From positions 12,935,606 to 12,999,605 of the forward strand of contig NW_024037064.1 in NCBI RefSeq assembly GCF_015706575.1: a stretch of DNA of 64,000 nt, read 5' to 3'. The translations under genes were made by a program, and so were the position numbers. A model generated the notes under the pieces. That model saw nothing but the letters and a program-made list of their open reading frames with translations, made no database searches and was not told the origin of the DNA. This document shows positions 20,501 through 31,099 of the stretch, piece by piece (within the stretch, counting starts at the first letter, position 1; the number at the start of each line of letters is the position of its first letter). This stretch comes from Patiria miniata. Taxonomy: Eukaryota > Echinodermata > Asteroidea > Valvatida > Asterinidae.

Positions 20501-22443
20501 AAATGATCTAGAAACATGCGCATGTTGATTGTAATTTCCAAAACTGCGGGTCACGCAAATTTGACTCCCAAAAAGCCAATGCAGGTGACAATCTGTAGAC
20601 AGTACATGTACATGTTATTTGAGAATTATTAGTGGTATATATAGTTGGACATGTACTTTGACAGTTATCTGGAAAACAAATTGAATACAGGTTTTCTTTT
20701 GGTTCATTAACAGGTCATTCATGATTTCCTGAAAATCATTGGAGAAAGCAGCTTGGACTCCATTCTAAACAAGATGGAGATTTTCCTGACCGTGGTGGAA
20801 AGTCTCATCGGCACATCAACAAAGGTATTTTGAAAGATTTGTATACGGTCTCGTATATCATTCTAATTAAGAATGAAATACGAATGGCGTATGTTATCAT
20901 GAACCTCCCCTAATATATTCTTCATTTCGATCAATGTGACATCCCTGTCTGCCTGTGTGCTTTCGTCCAGCAAAAAAAAAAATAATAATAATGTAAATAA
21001 GAGAGGATGTGAACCCCGTGCCTTGCGTACACTGGGTTTTGAATGCCCAGCATACACGCATGACTGCACAGCGGCCTCTGTTCGCTGGGGCGAACGCAGC
21101 ACATTCCTCCAACCCCCCCCCCCCCCCCCAAGCACGACTCATATATTTAACAGTGGGGGATTAGCAGAAAGTGGGTTAACGGCTATACAAGCTCCCCCGG
21201 CGTTAATGGGTGAACAGCTAGGCAACCAAATGATACATTTTTTGAAGCACTGAGTATATAGAAAGAAAATTGCTTTTATTTGGTTCTGAAATGCCCATAG
21301 GAACCTGAGAGGATTATCCCTGTTATCCGCCATGTTGAGAAGGCAACAGCTTTTGACAAAGGGAAGGGTGTGAACAGCAAGTCTGTCATCACCATTAAAG
21401 AGGTTAGTGAATGATAATTTTATGCTTTTAATCTAACTTGTCTGGCAAAAAGAAACTATATTAGTTATCCCGCGAGCGCAAGTGGAACACTGAATAATGT
21501 AGTGCGTCTGTGTTCGGCCGAGTGGTATGTGGGACACAGATGCACTACATTTCTGTGTTCCACGAGCTTAAGTGCTATAACTAATTTATCTTCAAGTAAA
21601 CTTGACGCACACGGTAAGTTGTAACTAACACGCTTTACACAACCATTTAGCGGTTTAGCGCACGCATTCAGCTGAAATGTTGCTTGCATCTTGGAATAGC
21701 GATATGGACTATGTGATATAGTATAATATACAAATTTGCTCAAAGATAATGTTATTTATCCCACTTGCGCTCGTGTGCCACAGGGCCATGGCTTAGTGGT
21801 ATATGTGAGACGCAAGAGGCACTTAATTTTTTGTGTTCAAGAACAAAATTTGAGAATTTGGCCCACTAGAAGATGTGTAATATTTTTACTTAATTACAAA
21901 GAGTAAGGAAACTGCATTTGACTTAAGTTACTGACATGCACACTTAAGGCAGAAAAAAGCAGCTGTTCCCTTATATGTGCTGATGAAAAATCGCAAGCAA
22001 ACGTTTACCCAGAATGTACGAGGACTACATCCAGTCTGCTCTGATGTGGGCAACAGATTGTAACATTATACTTCCGTGCCTAGTTGCAGATACGTCTTGA
22101 CACAACCTTTAAAACCTTGGTTTGCTTTCAGGATATCTCAGATGATGAAGTTGAAGAAGTCTTGAAGACAGGAGACCGGGACCCACCCCATTTGCTGGTT
22201 CTTAAAAAAGGTGGTACAATTGCTGGCACATTTGTCGTTGGTGATACTGTAAGCATTATGTGCCACTCAACCAGTGACAAGTCTATAACATCAGCGATGC
22301 TCACATTGATTGCTGTATACTATGTGTTCGATCTAGATTATCCAAAGATCTATTCCCAGCTTCTGGGCACACTTCAGTCACATGTAGTAGGTGGCATTCC
22401 ATTTGATGGAAAAAAAAAGTGCCAAGTTCAGGTCCTTCAGTAA
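17564..22443 (+). CDS. CIDE-N-like / SAMD3-like multi-exon gene
   Basis: There are five clear exons: 17564-18096, 19136-19495, 20714-20824, 21301-21402 and 22132-22443 (stop TAA). All acceptors are AG and all donors are GTAAG/GTATT/GTTAG types. After a phase-1 entry every intron is phase 0, and all frames stay open. With 8447-8516 the product is about 495 aa. Exon 1 encodes the second half of a CIDE-N-like domain: an EADGTDVDEDEV signature, then LILLKKGELW. A Ser/Thr/Pro-rich linker follows, then a YQMIGRKMFSAFPSI...DKEW segment that continues as SFFTKCLSQRIRHIRW across the splice. The last exon has KKGGTIAGTFVVGDT and LIAVYYVFDLDYPKIY. This is the C-terminal signature of a multicopy animal family usually labelled 'SAMD3-like'. 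CIDE-N domains mediate homotypic protein contacts; no enzymatic motif is visible. It lies inside the CACTA element on the transposase strand, so it may be an element-encoded accessory protein or captured cargo. Confidence 0.72.
18097..19135 (+). other. Intron of the CIDE-N/SAMD3-like gene
   Basis: The GTAAGG donor at 18097 and the TTTTTAAG acceptor ending 19135 bound this intron. A CpG-rich patch at about 18690-18850 is the only compositional feature. Several short ORFs appear fortuitous. Confidence 0.6.
20158..20336. mobile_element. Small MITE candidate in an intron
   Basis: ATTGACCTATCG (20158-20169) and its exact reverse complement (20325-20336) bracket 179 bp of non-coding DNA in the intron 19496-20713. 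Terminal inverted repeats of 12 bp are visible. No target duplication could be fixed. Confidence 0.5.
21460..21730. repeat. Dispersed repeat R2, copy 2
   Basis: This is a second copy of the 16060-16360 repeat, in the same orientation, inside the intron 21403-22131. The hairpin core (about 21483-21563) is nearly identical to copy 1. The downstream half is more diverged, with shared GCATCTTGGAATAGCG. Confidence 0.7.
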
Positions 22444-22706
22444 TGTACTGGATAAAAAACGTAAATAACTTCAAGACTTAAAAGAACTATGTGATGGAAC
22501 TAAATGACCGAAAACCAAAGAAACTATAAAACCAAAACCCAATGTTTAAACCTAGAACTATAACCAGAGAACAAGGACAGACCAAAAACCAATACAGTGT
22601 GTAAATTATAATGAATCTGTAAGCTCACTCTAACTTCAATCTGCAAAAACAAGAAAACACATGGAAACTAAGATGAGAAACATAATCTAATGAATATTCA
22701 GTAGGC

Positions 22707-22712
22707 AATAAA
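22707..22712 (+). promoter_or_regulatory. Candidate polyadenylation signal
   Basis: AATAAA lies 264 bases after the stop of the SAMD3-like gene, in A-rich 3' sequence. It is a reasonable 3' end signal for that transcript. Confidence 0.4.
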
Positions 22713-24429
22713 CAGTTCTGGCACACGAAGGAAGTGGGAGACACTAATCCCCTACTTTCAGGATTAACCTGTCATAAAACGAATCAAGTGGAACAAATTG
22801 TACTTGATTAAACGGAATTTCCATTAAAATACCCAAACTCCCTTATTAAGTAGGATAAATCAACTATCAGCAATAGAAGTAATTAGAGCAGTAATACCTT
22901 GAGAAAAATAATCAAGGTAAAAAGAAACAAAATGGAATCTGAATAGTTGTATAAAACTAGAAACTGGAAATCATTCAAAGATAACTCTGACCAGAATCAA
23001 CTTGTACTCAGACTGTAAACTAAACAAACTTTCAAGGAACTCTAACTGATTTGACTACTGTAAATAATTGGAAATAAGTAAAAGAAGACAATAATACAAA
23101 AGAAAACTCACCACTGACTAGACAAGCAGACAACCCAAGCAATGAGGATCACACTCCAGTTATAGGAGGAACGTTAGTGTTATCTGTATACATGTATGTT
23201 CACTGCTGGTCTGGCTTGACCATGTGGCAACTTATATAGGGGGGACTGGAGGACTTAAATAAACAAACAGGGGGACACACTACCAAGACATACAGGGGAA
23301 CACTAAACAAAGGCTATGCATTTTGAAAGGGGGAACTACTCCTATGTATAAATTACACAAAATTGTAAACAACTTTTTGGCTCCGCCACACATGCAGTGC
23401 ATGTTCAAGTGTTATATGTTAGATTTCATAAAGTGTTAAATTTGTTACATTTCCGATTTCAAATATTCTCATTTCAATGTAATTTTCAAGCTTTTTAAAT
23501 AACCACAAAGGGAAACTCGTGATTCGGTGAATTGTAAATATTTCAGATGTTGAACAAAAATGAACCGGAATAATGTCATTGCTTAAGTATCAGTGGATTA
23601 TCTACATAGACATTTTAGATGTATTTACTGTTTCTTTTACCAGGGTTAACTCACTGATTTAAATCACAATTTAATCAAATGAATTTGTTTTTAAATTCCT
23701 GATTTAAATCCTTTTTTTGTAAAAATCTTATTTTTGGCAAAATTTACTGATTGAGGGTCATTTTAATCAATTAAATCAAATGTTTCCAACCAATTACAAA
23801 GCTTGTGTAAGTTGTTAACACATTCAACTATAACCCCCTTTCATCAGCAGCGTCTCGATATACATGTTGGATTCGCATAATTACCCACAATTATTCTTTC
23901 TTTTTTTAAGTCTGATACGATTTCTGTTCTCCACCTTGTATGACGGACCATCAATGAAACATGATAAGTTACACAAGGATCAGTGCTGGTTTTAAAATTA
24001 GAAGCATTTTTATGAAACTGAGGTTTTTCCATTGTGCGCATTGATCATATGAAAAATATTAATCGTATGATAAAGAAAATTATATATGTACATGTAGCCT
24101 CACTCTCAAACCTACCGTCACAGCTGGCACTTTCAGAATCATGAATTATGTCATGTTTCATAAATGGTTTTTGCTGATATCCATTTCAAGATTAATTGTA
24201 ATGATTATTATAAATCTCAGGTTTTTAACAGCTGAAGCAATTTCTTGCACATCTGTGTTCACCCCCTGAATTGAATCAACAAAATTTGCTCGAACTTGAC
24301 ATCTATAGAAAACCAAATATAACAAAAAAAGTAACCTTCTTTGATATGTGAAAAGAAAATTATACTCAATGGCTACATGCCCATTCTGCTCGTGTGGATT
24401 TAAAAAGACGAAAGTAAAAAAAAAATGTG
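22713..24429. other. Non-coding, between the SAMD3-like gene and the right subterminal belt
   Basis: The stretch is A/T-rich with no supported gene. A segment near 23650-23790 is rich in ATTTAAAT/TTAATC words. Nothing else is recognised. Confidence 0.45.
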
Positions 24430-24990
24430 TTCTGGTGATTTAAAGGAAGTGTTTAGTACTTAAACATCAAGGTAATTATAAATGCGTCCAAGCATTTATA
24501 AAGTGTTACAGGCTGTAAACACGTCAATGTGTTTAGTACTTAAACATCAAGTTAATTATAAACGCGTCCAAGCATTTATAAAGTGTTACAGGCTGTAAAC
24601 ACGTCAATGTGTTTAGTACTTAAACGCGTCCAAGCATTTATAAAGTGTTACATGCTGTAAACACATCAATGTGTTTATGCTATAAACACATTGACGTGTT
24701 TAAAAGTACATTGTGTTTAGAAAGTAAACAGTAAATAAAACATGTTCATATGTTTATGTGTTTAAAGAAATAAACGTTTAGTGTTCAAATATAAACATGA
24801 GTGTTCAGTGTTTATTCATAAACGCGTCAAAGTGTTTACAAAGTTTTACAGTTGTGTGTTTATATTAGTGTTCAGATGTTAAACATATATGTGTTCAGTG
24901 TTTATTTATAAACGCGTCAAAACGTTTATAAAGTGTTACAGATATGCGTTTATATATGTGTTTAGAAGTTAAACACACGGTTTTACAGTG
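24430..24990. repeat. Right subterminal TGTTTA/TAAACA belt and terminus
   Basis: Tandem, diverged units of about 70-80 bp carry GTGTTTAGTACTTAAAC, CGTCCAAGCATTTATAAAG and TTACA...CTGTAAACAC (starting near 24450, 24530 and 24610). They run into the terminus GGTTTTACAGTG ending at 24990. The belt mirrors the left belt in word composition but not base for base. Confidence 0.75.
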
Positions 24991-27210
24991 GTGGGCGTAT
25001 TTGTGTTGGGGTTGAAAGTGTGGGGAGTTAAATGTAAATGGGGGATTTAGTTGAGAAGACATGTAGCTATAGAAAAGCAATTTACGGTGACGCGATCTGA
25101 GGCAATTTCTGACCACGTACGATAGTAAAACAAAAGATCATCTTTTAAACATCATTTTCGAGTTTGGAGTCATTGAATCAGCTGTTCTGAGCAAAAGAAT
25201 ATTATAGTAGGCTACAATTTTTATTCGGGGAAGAAAAAGTGGGGGTAGGGAACCAAACGATATTGCCCGCTTTAAAATGTTGGGGTGGGGGTCCCCCGTC
25301 CCCCACCGATTGACGCCGCGCCCATAATAATTATGTACCATGGCATGTATAACTGTCTGTAAATTTTCCCGTTGGTCTGTTAAATTGCATTTTGTGAGGC
25401 AGTCGCGTTTGTTAATGTGGGAAAACTGAGTTGAAAGACTTACCGTATAGTACACAGGCGAAGGCTGATTGTACTGTTTTGACAATAAATCATAATGGAA
25501 TAAATCGTGAAGGTGGCATTTGCAATAAAAATGTTGAGTGTGTTACCATAAAATTACATAGTCTGAATCATGGAGGAAGGTCATTATGAAGGTACAGTAT
25601 TGGACTCTTCAACGTAAACTTGAACTTCTTACAATTTGCGAGACCTGCGAGGAAAAAGTCGATTTAACTATATTATTCAAGTTGGCATGGTTCAACCATA
25701 ATATAAGCAAGGCCAAACAGCCAACAACCGCCAATATTATTATTGATGCACTCTTCGTTATTCCAACCCAACATAGTTCGAAGATCACAATATTTGAAGC
25801 AATGCATCGATCCCTCGTTGATTTACCCGATCATAGATCGGGTAGGGCGTAGAGTTGGGGATGAAAATGTGGGGGATGAATGTAACTGGGGGATTTAGTT
25901 GAGAAGACATGCAGTTATAGAAAAGCAATTTCTGTGGTGCGATCTGAGGCAATTTCTGACCACTAACAATTATGTACCATGGCAACAGTCTGTAAATGTT
26001 CCCGTTCTGTTAAATTGGCATTTTGTGAGGCAGTGGCATTTGTGGGAAAACGTACTTGAAAGTAGTACACAGGCGAAGGCTGATTAAGAAGGTCATAATT
26101 AAGTTTCAGTATATTGGACTCTTCAATAAACGTAAACTTGAACGTCTTACAATTTGCGAGACTGTCTGCGAGGAACTTGTCGAGTCAACTGTTATTCAAC
26201 TTGGGGCAACCATCTATATAAGAGCAAAATTTACTCAGCCTCCGAGAAATGTTTGCTCCTGAAACGATCTGAGACCGCGGTCTTTCGCGACGCCAAAATC
26301 GCTCCACGTCCGTGGAAAAATGTGGAGGGTGTCTTCCGCCGGATCGGACACATTTTCGTTGATTTTTTGTGTGACTGCGTTTAAGATCTCGATGTTTGAA
26401 GCAATGCATCGATCCTTCGTTGATCCCAGACAGGCCCCCGAAATTATAACGCAACACTGTGGCGGGCAGCGAACTCACAACGCTCAGCCTTGGTGGAAGC
26501 ATGGAGCTGTATTAACACACGATGGAAGCAACAGAGCACTATACACGTCACTCACATGCTTGTGCTTTAAATCATGCAAATAGCGAGCACCGTAGACCCA
26601 ACCTCGTTTCCAGGGTGTGGAGCAGGCTGCAGTACGCGTTGCCATTGACAGTTTTGCATAGACTTTCGATTGGTCAGACCGCGCAAGGCATACTTAATGT
26701 GTAGTCCTTCTGAGTATTCGTTGCACACGGCGCAGGGGCGGCAAGCGAAGCATATGAAAGAATAGGGGCACTTGGTGGCCAGGCACCATGGAGAAAAAAT
26801 ATTTTACCAAGGTCACCCCATAACACAATTTGGTGAACGCTTTTGCAGAACGGCTGAGTAGAACACGTAAACGGAACCCCTACGTTGACCTCGCTGACCT
26901 CGCACAGTCTAGACACGCAGAGAAGCCAGCACAGGGGGCGGCCAGGCAGTCAACGTGAAAGCGCACACGACGGCAAATTCCTGCGAAAAACGCAGTCACG
27001 AAAAATCGACGAAAAGGATCGCCGGTCCGTACGGGAAAATCAGGACGACCCGAAGTGTCCGACCCGGCGGAAGACACCCTCCGTATTTTTCCACGGACGT
27101 GGAGCGATTTCCGCGCAGCGGGAGCCCGCGGTCTAGGATCCTTTCAGGAGCAAACATCGTCTCGGGGGCGAGTAAACTTCTCTCTTATATATATATAGAT
27201 TGGCTCAGGT
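24991..27210. repeat. Target repeat: tandem diverged units plus inverted repeat
   Basis: 24991-25245 is nearly identical to 58061-58316. A diverged second unit follows at about 25850-26440. Shared order: GGGGGATTTAGTTGAGAAGA, GATCTGAGGCAATTTCTGACC, TACACAGGCGAAGGCTGATT, TTACAATTTGCGAGAC and TTTGAAGCAATGCATCGATC. In addition, about 26205-26385 is mirrored by about 26985-27210 (ATGTTTGCTCCTGAAA, ATCGCTCCACGTCCGTGGAA, GGAGGGTGTCTTCCGCCGG). The whole is a non-coding composite of DNA-transposon-like repeat units. Its short ORFs are mirror or tandem copies of each other. Confidence 0.75.
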
Positions 27211-29270
27211 GAAGAAAGGTGATGACGTGAGGAGGGTGGGTTCAGGCTTCAAATTAACGCCTGCATTAATTTTCTGGAATTACGTTCACAACGAATCAGT
27301 ACATGTCGCGCTTGACCCTTGACCTACGCGCAAGCCTGCACATGTAAACAAAGGGCGCCCCCAATACAAATCACGAATGAAATTTGATGTAACTGGTAAG
27401 TCAACGTTACAATAGGTATTCCTTATTCTAAACTGCCAAAGAAACCATAAATTGTTATTGTGAAAAGGGTATGTTTTCATACATTTTTCAATGTAAGATT
27501 TTTATATGTTTGAAAAGTTGAGTAACTGGGAAATTTCCAGAAGTTATGGAGTCTACTCACTAACCAGGAAGAACTAGAGTATATCCTTAAGCCAGATGAT
27601 AAATGACCTTAAAGTTCAGATTGTAACTACCATACACTGTAATTGTGTGTGATCGCTGTTTGCCAAATAATAATCTAACCTTAAACAGGGTAATGTTGGA
27701 ACCTTGCCTTAAAAGTACTCGTATTCACTTCAAGTGAGTGAAAGTGATGAGAAAGTACCTTATTGATGTAACAGGAGGGTAACTGCATTTGCATTTGTTC
27801 TGTATGATAATTGATATCTCGACATCAAGATATTGTTTGCAGCTACGGATGTGCTGAGCATGTATTCCCACGATTTGTTGCTGATATTTACTGTTACACT
27901 GTTTGTTACATATTGTTGAGAACAAAAGGGTGATGTTCATTAATCTTTGAAGTATTCGAAAGTGATTAAGATGTGATTAACTGAAAATTTGAAATGCAAA
28001 GTTGAGTAAGATTTTTGTTGATTCCTGATCGGGTGGGTACCATTCGGGTCGAAGGTACCTAAAGCAGGGGGGTCGGGTTGTACGACACAGACACACACAC
28101 ACACACCCAGACTTACATTACATACCTAGTGTGGACATTGCTTTGTTTTCGTGTAGTTAAGAAAACTCGGTACAAAAAAATAATTTACTTAAACTGTGAA
28201 AACTCTTTTAACCCAATTTTTTTCTATGATTCCCTATAGTGTTTCTCTTCATTCTGCTACAGATAAACCTAACCCAAAAATGCCTCTAAACCTGTTTTCC
28301 AGAAAGGGCAAAACCTTATGTGGACACGGCTTAGTCCACATAAGGTTAACACAACCTGCATTATGTGGACCTCTTTTGTTCACAAGTCCACATAGGGTAT
28401 GTAACACAAACTCACCCATACACACACACTGGTAGGATCCACTTGCATGTACGATGTACGATTTTCCTTGACTTTGTTTACATTCCTTGATTTGTAATGC
28501 ATTATTCATGATGGCGTGAGTAGTAGCCAATCACATAATTATGCCTCCCGCCAAATTTAAGCGATTCCTGATACTTTGCATTCGTTTCAGTTGGCATTGG
28601 TATATTCATATCCCATTGATTATTGTGTTTGAAGGGAAGTACTGTGCGTACAAATACATTGTAATCGATTATACAAGGCATGGGGCTCTTGAACGTTACT
28701 TTTTGGACAGACGAAGCGCTGGCTTCCAACGTTCAGCTTTCGCCTCATTTTGGTTGAATCGTGAGCCTTGAAAAACCCTTGGAAGGAGGAATCAGGTAAA
28801 TTACACTTTCCAGTAATACCCTAAAGTGGCTGGGATTGATATTTAGCTGTTTTAGGCTTAGATTTATAATATCGGATCATGACCAGTGTCAATGTGAGCA
28901 GGGTTGTTTACGGAGCACTGTGCCATGGCAACTCTGTACGTGTGTTACATGTAAATTGATATGCAGTCAATTTCACGCTCTGCGTGCCTCCACTTGCCAT
29001 ATTACATGTTAGCATTTATTGTGAACTGTGCATAAATAACTAAGTTAAGTAGTCATTGTATAACACACTTTGTGTAATGATCTTGTCATTATACTGTCAT
29101 TGATGAGACTCTGGGGTTTTTCAGTCTGGTTTATGCTTGGATTTTGTTTTCATTACACAGTGAATGAGACACTGATAAGCATCAACTGCTTCTGTGATTG
29201 ATCCATTGAGCCTAAGGGACTCTGACCTTCTTTCTGAGGGTAAGGGATCATGCCAATTTAATGTGCCTCT
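27211..29270. other. Non-coding with a CA microsatellite and a small hairpin
   Basis: A (CA)n run lies at about 28087-28106. A small hairpin (CCTTATGTGGA and its complement) lies at about 28314-28345, with related GTCCACATA words up to 28395. No domain-bearing ORF is visible on either strand. Confidence 0.5.
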
Positions 29271-29279
29271 AGGTCTCTA

Positions 29280-31081
29280 AATAACACAAAGAATTAAAAC
29301 TGTCATTCGTGCAATTTTGTAACACTCTTTGTAATCAAATACATCGTCATTAATGCTATTTTTCTTACCTTTTATTTTATAAGGGTTTTTGTTGGGGGTC
29401 GCAACGCTTCGTAAAATCGGATGCAGTACATTTTCGTCCACCATGAGTTGACACTTTTCCATGAACCAGACACTCAGCTCTTCTTCTGTGGCATGTGGCG
29501 CATGCCTTTTTGGGATTTTCAAACACGGTCTCCATCCCAAAAAAATCCAAGGCAGCCACACAAATTTAAACGTTGACAGACAATCATATGCCAGCTTGAC
29601 ATCTTTCTTTACTTTTGTCCTTATGCGGTCTTGGAGGGACTTCAGTGTACCCAGTTCTCTGCTACTGGTCACCTTGTACAGCTGCTTGATTATCATGGAC
29701 AGAAAGTTCATCATAAGGTTGAACAGCTCGAATGTGATAGGGGACAAATGCTTAAACTTGTCACTAGCGGTTTAATGGTCTGCCTCAAGTCTTTTAGCTT
29801 AAGAAATCGTTCACTAGTGAGCTGATCCCCTCCAATGTGAACTTTTTGCAGTGGTTGCTTTGCTGATCTGTATTTCGTCACCGTTTTCACGAAGAGCCAC
29901 ATATGTCGATTTTGAACAGAAAGTGTTTTCGAGATAATCGCAAAAGAAGTTTCTCATATTTTAAAACTGCAAAAAATACCACTTTGCAACAACTTTGTGA
30001 AGCAAGGAAACCATCACACAATTCTGTGTGAGCTGAATTTTTACATGAACCCAGTAATAAGACTTATTTCAGCAGTTAATTAGTGAAAATTAATTAGTAA
30101 AGATATGTGGCTCTTTGTGAAAACGCAAATTTAGGTTTCCGACATATTGGCCCTTTCTGTTCAATGTGTATTTCCATAGGCGCGCGTGAGTACGCGTGCG
30201 CAGCTGAAAATGTAACAAAGATATGTGGCTCTTCGTGAAAACGCAAATCTCATTCGACCTACTTTTACGTATTTCCGTGCAATGGGTTTTGTACGCGTTC
30301 AAAGGGCCAAAATGTATGTGGCTCTTCGTGAAAACGCAAAATACATTTATCGAGATTTTGGCCCCTTGCAACATTAATGTAACTTTGAAATTAATGATGT
30401 TTTGCTTACAAAAACATGTCAAAATGGTTAAGTACATTGTTTAAAAGCAAAATATTGAAAAAAATCAAAATCGAAAAAACTGTAATTGTTGACATATGTG
30501 GCTCTTCGTGAAAACGGTGACGATTTATCTGCCGGGATTTTTTCATAGAAGTCCAATATATCTACAACTTGGGCATAGTATTGTTCATTTTTGAACAAGA
30601 TTGGCAGAGGGATGACTTTTTTTCTTTCCATTGATTGGTCATTGTATTCACCTGATCCGATGGATGGAATGAGTTTCTTAAGATGATGAAAGGCTGGAAT
30701 GAGCCTGATGGCAGTGTGGGCGATCAAAATAGCATACTTATTTTTTTTCCTAAATCTCCTAATTTCTTCCTTGCTGGGGATGAAGTCCATGACAGATACT
30801 TGATCACAATCTTTTTGTGGCCTTGTCACTGACTTGTCCGCGAAATCCATTGCTTGAGTTAGGGCAGCATATGCAAATGCGTGGTGCATATGTCCTCTCT
30901 GGCTTGTCACTCTTTCATCATGAACCCAAGTTGCCCAATTCACATTGTCTCCAATGAGCCGCAATCGCTTCCCTTTCTTGAACAAGTCAATTAGCTCACA
31001 GTTGAAATGGCCACCAATCATCCCCATCACTCGAAGGCTGGTGGAATAATGTGATAAATCATCAACCATACGTTTTTTCAC
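29280..31081 (-). pseudogene. DUF6589-type gene, split by a MITE
   Basis: On the minus strand, 31081-30527 encodes RLIGDNVNWATWV, ...HMHHAFAYAALTQAMDF and PLPILFKNEQYYAQVVDILDFYEKIPADK. It resumes at 29871 as YRSAKQPLQKVHIGGDQLTSER, and further downstream LSPITFELFNLMMNF, LYKVTSSRELGTLKSLQDRI. This order (GDN block, NEQKY-like/ILDFY block, GDQLTxER block, HLSP block) matches DUF6589 proteins, which are multicopy in invertebrates and probably transposon-linked. The interruption at 29876-30522 is a MITE. Removing the MITE and one ATTT copy restores ADK-YRSAK in frame. One extra frameshift lies near 29770-29780 on the plus coordinates. The start is in an unseen upstream exon: a possible acceptor CAG precedes GTTAGTG at about 31087. 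Function is unknown. Confidence 0.65.
29876..30522. mobile_element. MITE family M1, copy 1 (647 bp, ATTT duplication)
   Basis: The ends are perfect inverted repeats of about 30 bp: CGTCACCGTTTTCACGAAGA and GCCACATATGTC on the left, with their complement on the right. Flanks are ATTT (29872-29875) and ATTT (30523-30526). The interior carries further copies of the terminal word GTGGCTCTTCGTGAAAACGC at about 30106, 30218 and 30319. There is no coding capacity. Other copies are at 54345-55477 and 56271-56788. Confidence 0.88.
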
Positions 31082-31099
31082 TAACCTGAACTGTGTTGT

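Larger units (their letters stand above)
3450..24990 (+). mobile_element. Large CACTA/EnSpm-type transposon (~21.5 kb)
   Basis: The left terminus CACTGTAA (3450) and right terminus TTACAGTG (ending 24990) are inverted. They match the CACTA/EnSpm terminal rule (5'-CACTA or CACTG). Each end is followed inward by a belt of TGTTTA/TAAACA subterminal repeats, another hallmark. The flanks are two halves of one dispersed repeat that is intact at 58031-58316, so the insertion point can be read directly. The left flank ends in GTA. The right flank starts GTGGGCG where the empty copy has GTAGGGCG, which is consistent with a 3-bp target duplication that later lost one A. Inside lie a TNP2-like transposase gene and a multi-exon CIDE-N/SAMD3-like gene, both plus strand. 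Several smaller elements are nested. The alternative, two separate partial insertions at the same position of two repeat copies, is less economical. Confidence 0.72.

Noticed and set aside
20985-21115. Possible tRNA-derived SINE head on the minus strand (GGTTCACATCC near a poly-C tract)
   Set aside because: A B-box-like word and one five-pair stem are visible, but there is no convincing A box, T-stem or second copy in the window.
25138-26502. Several 60-115-codon frames at 25.1-26.5 kb
   Set aside because: They recur in the tandem and inverted copies of the non-coding target repeat and have no domain.
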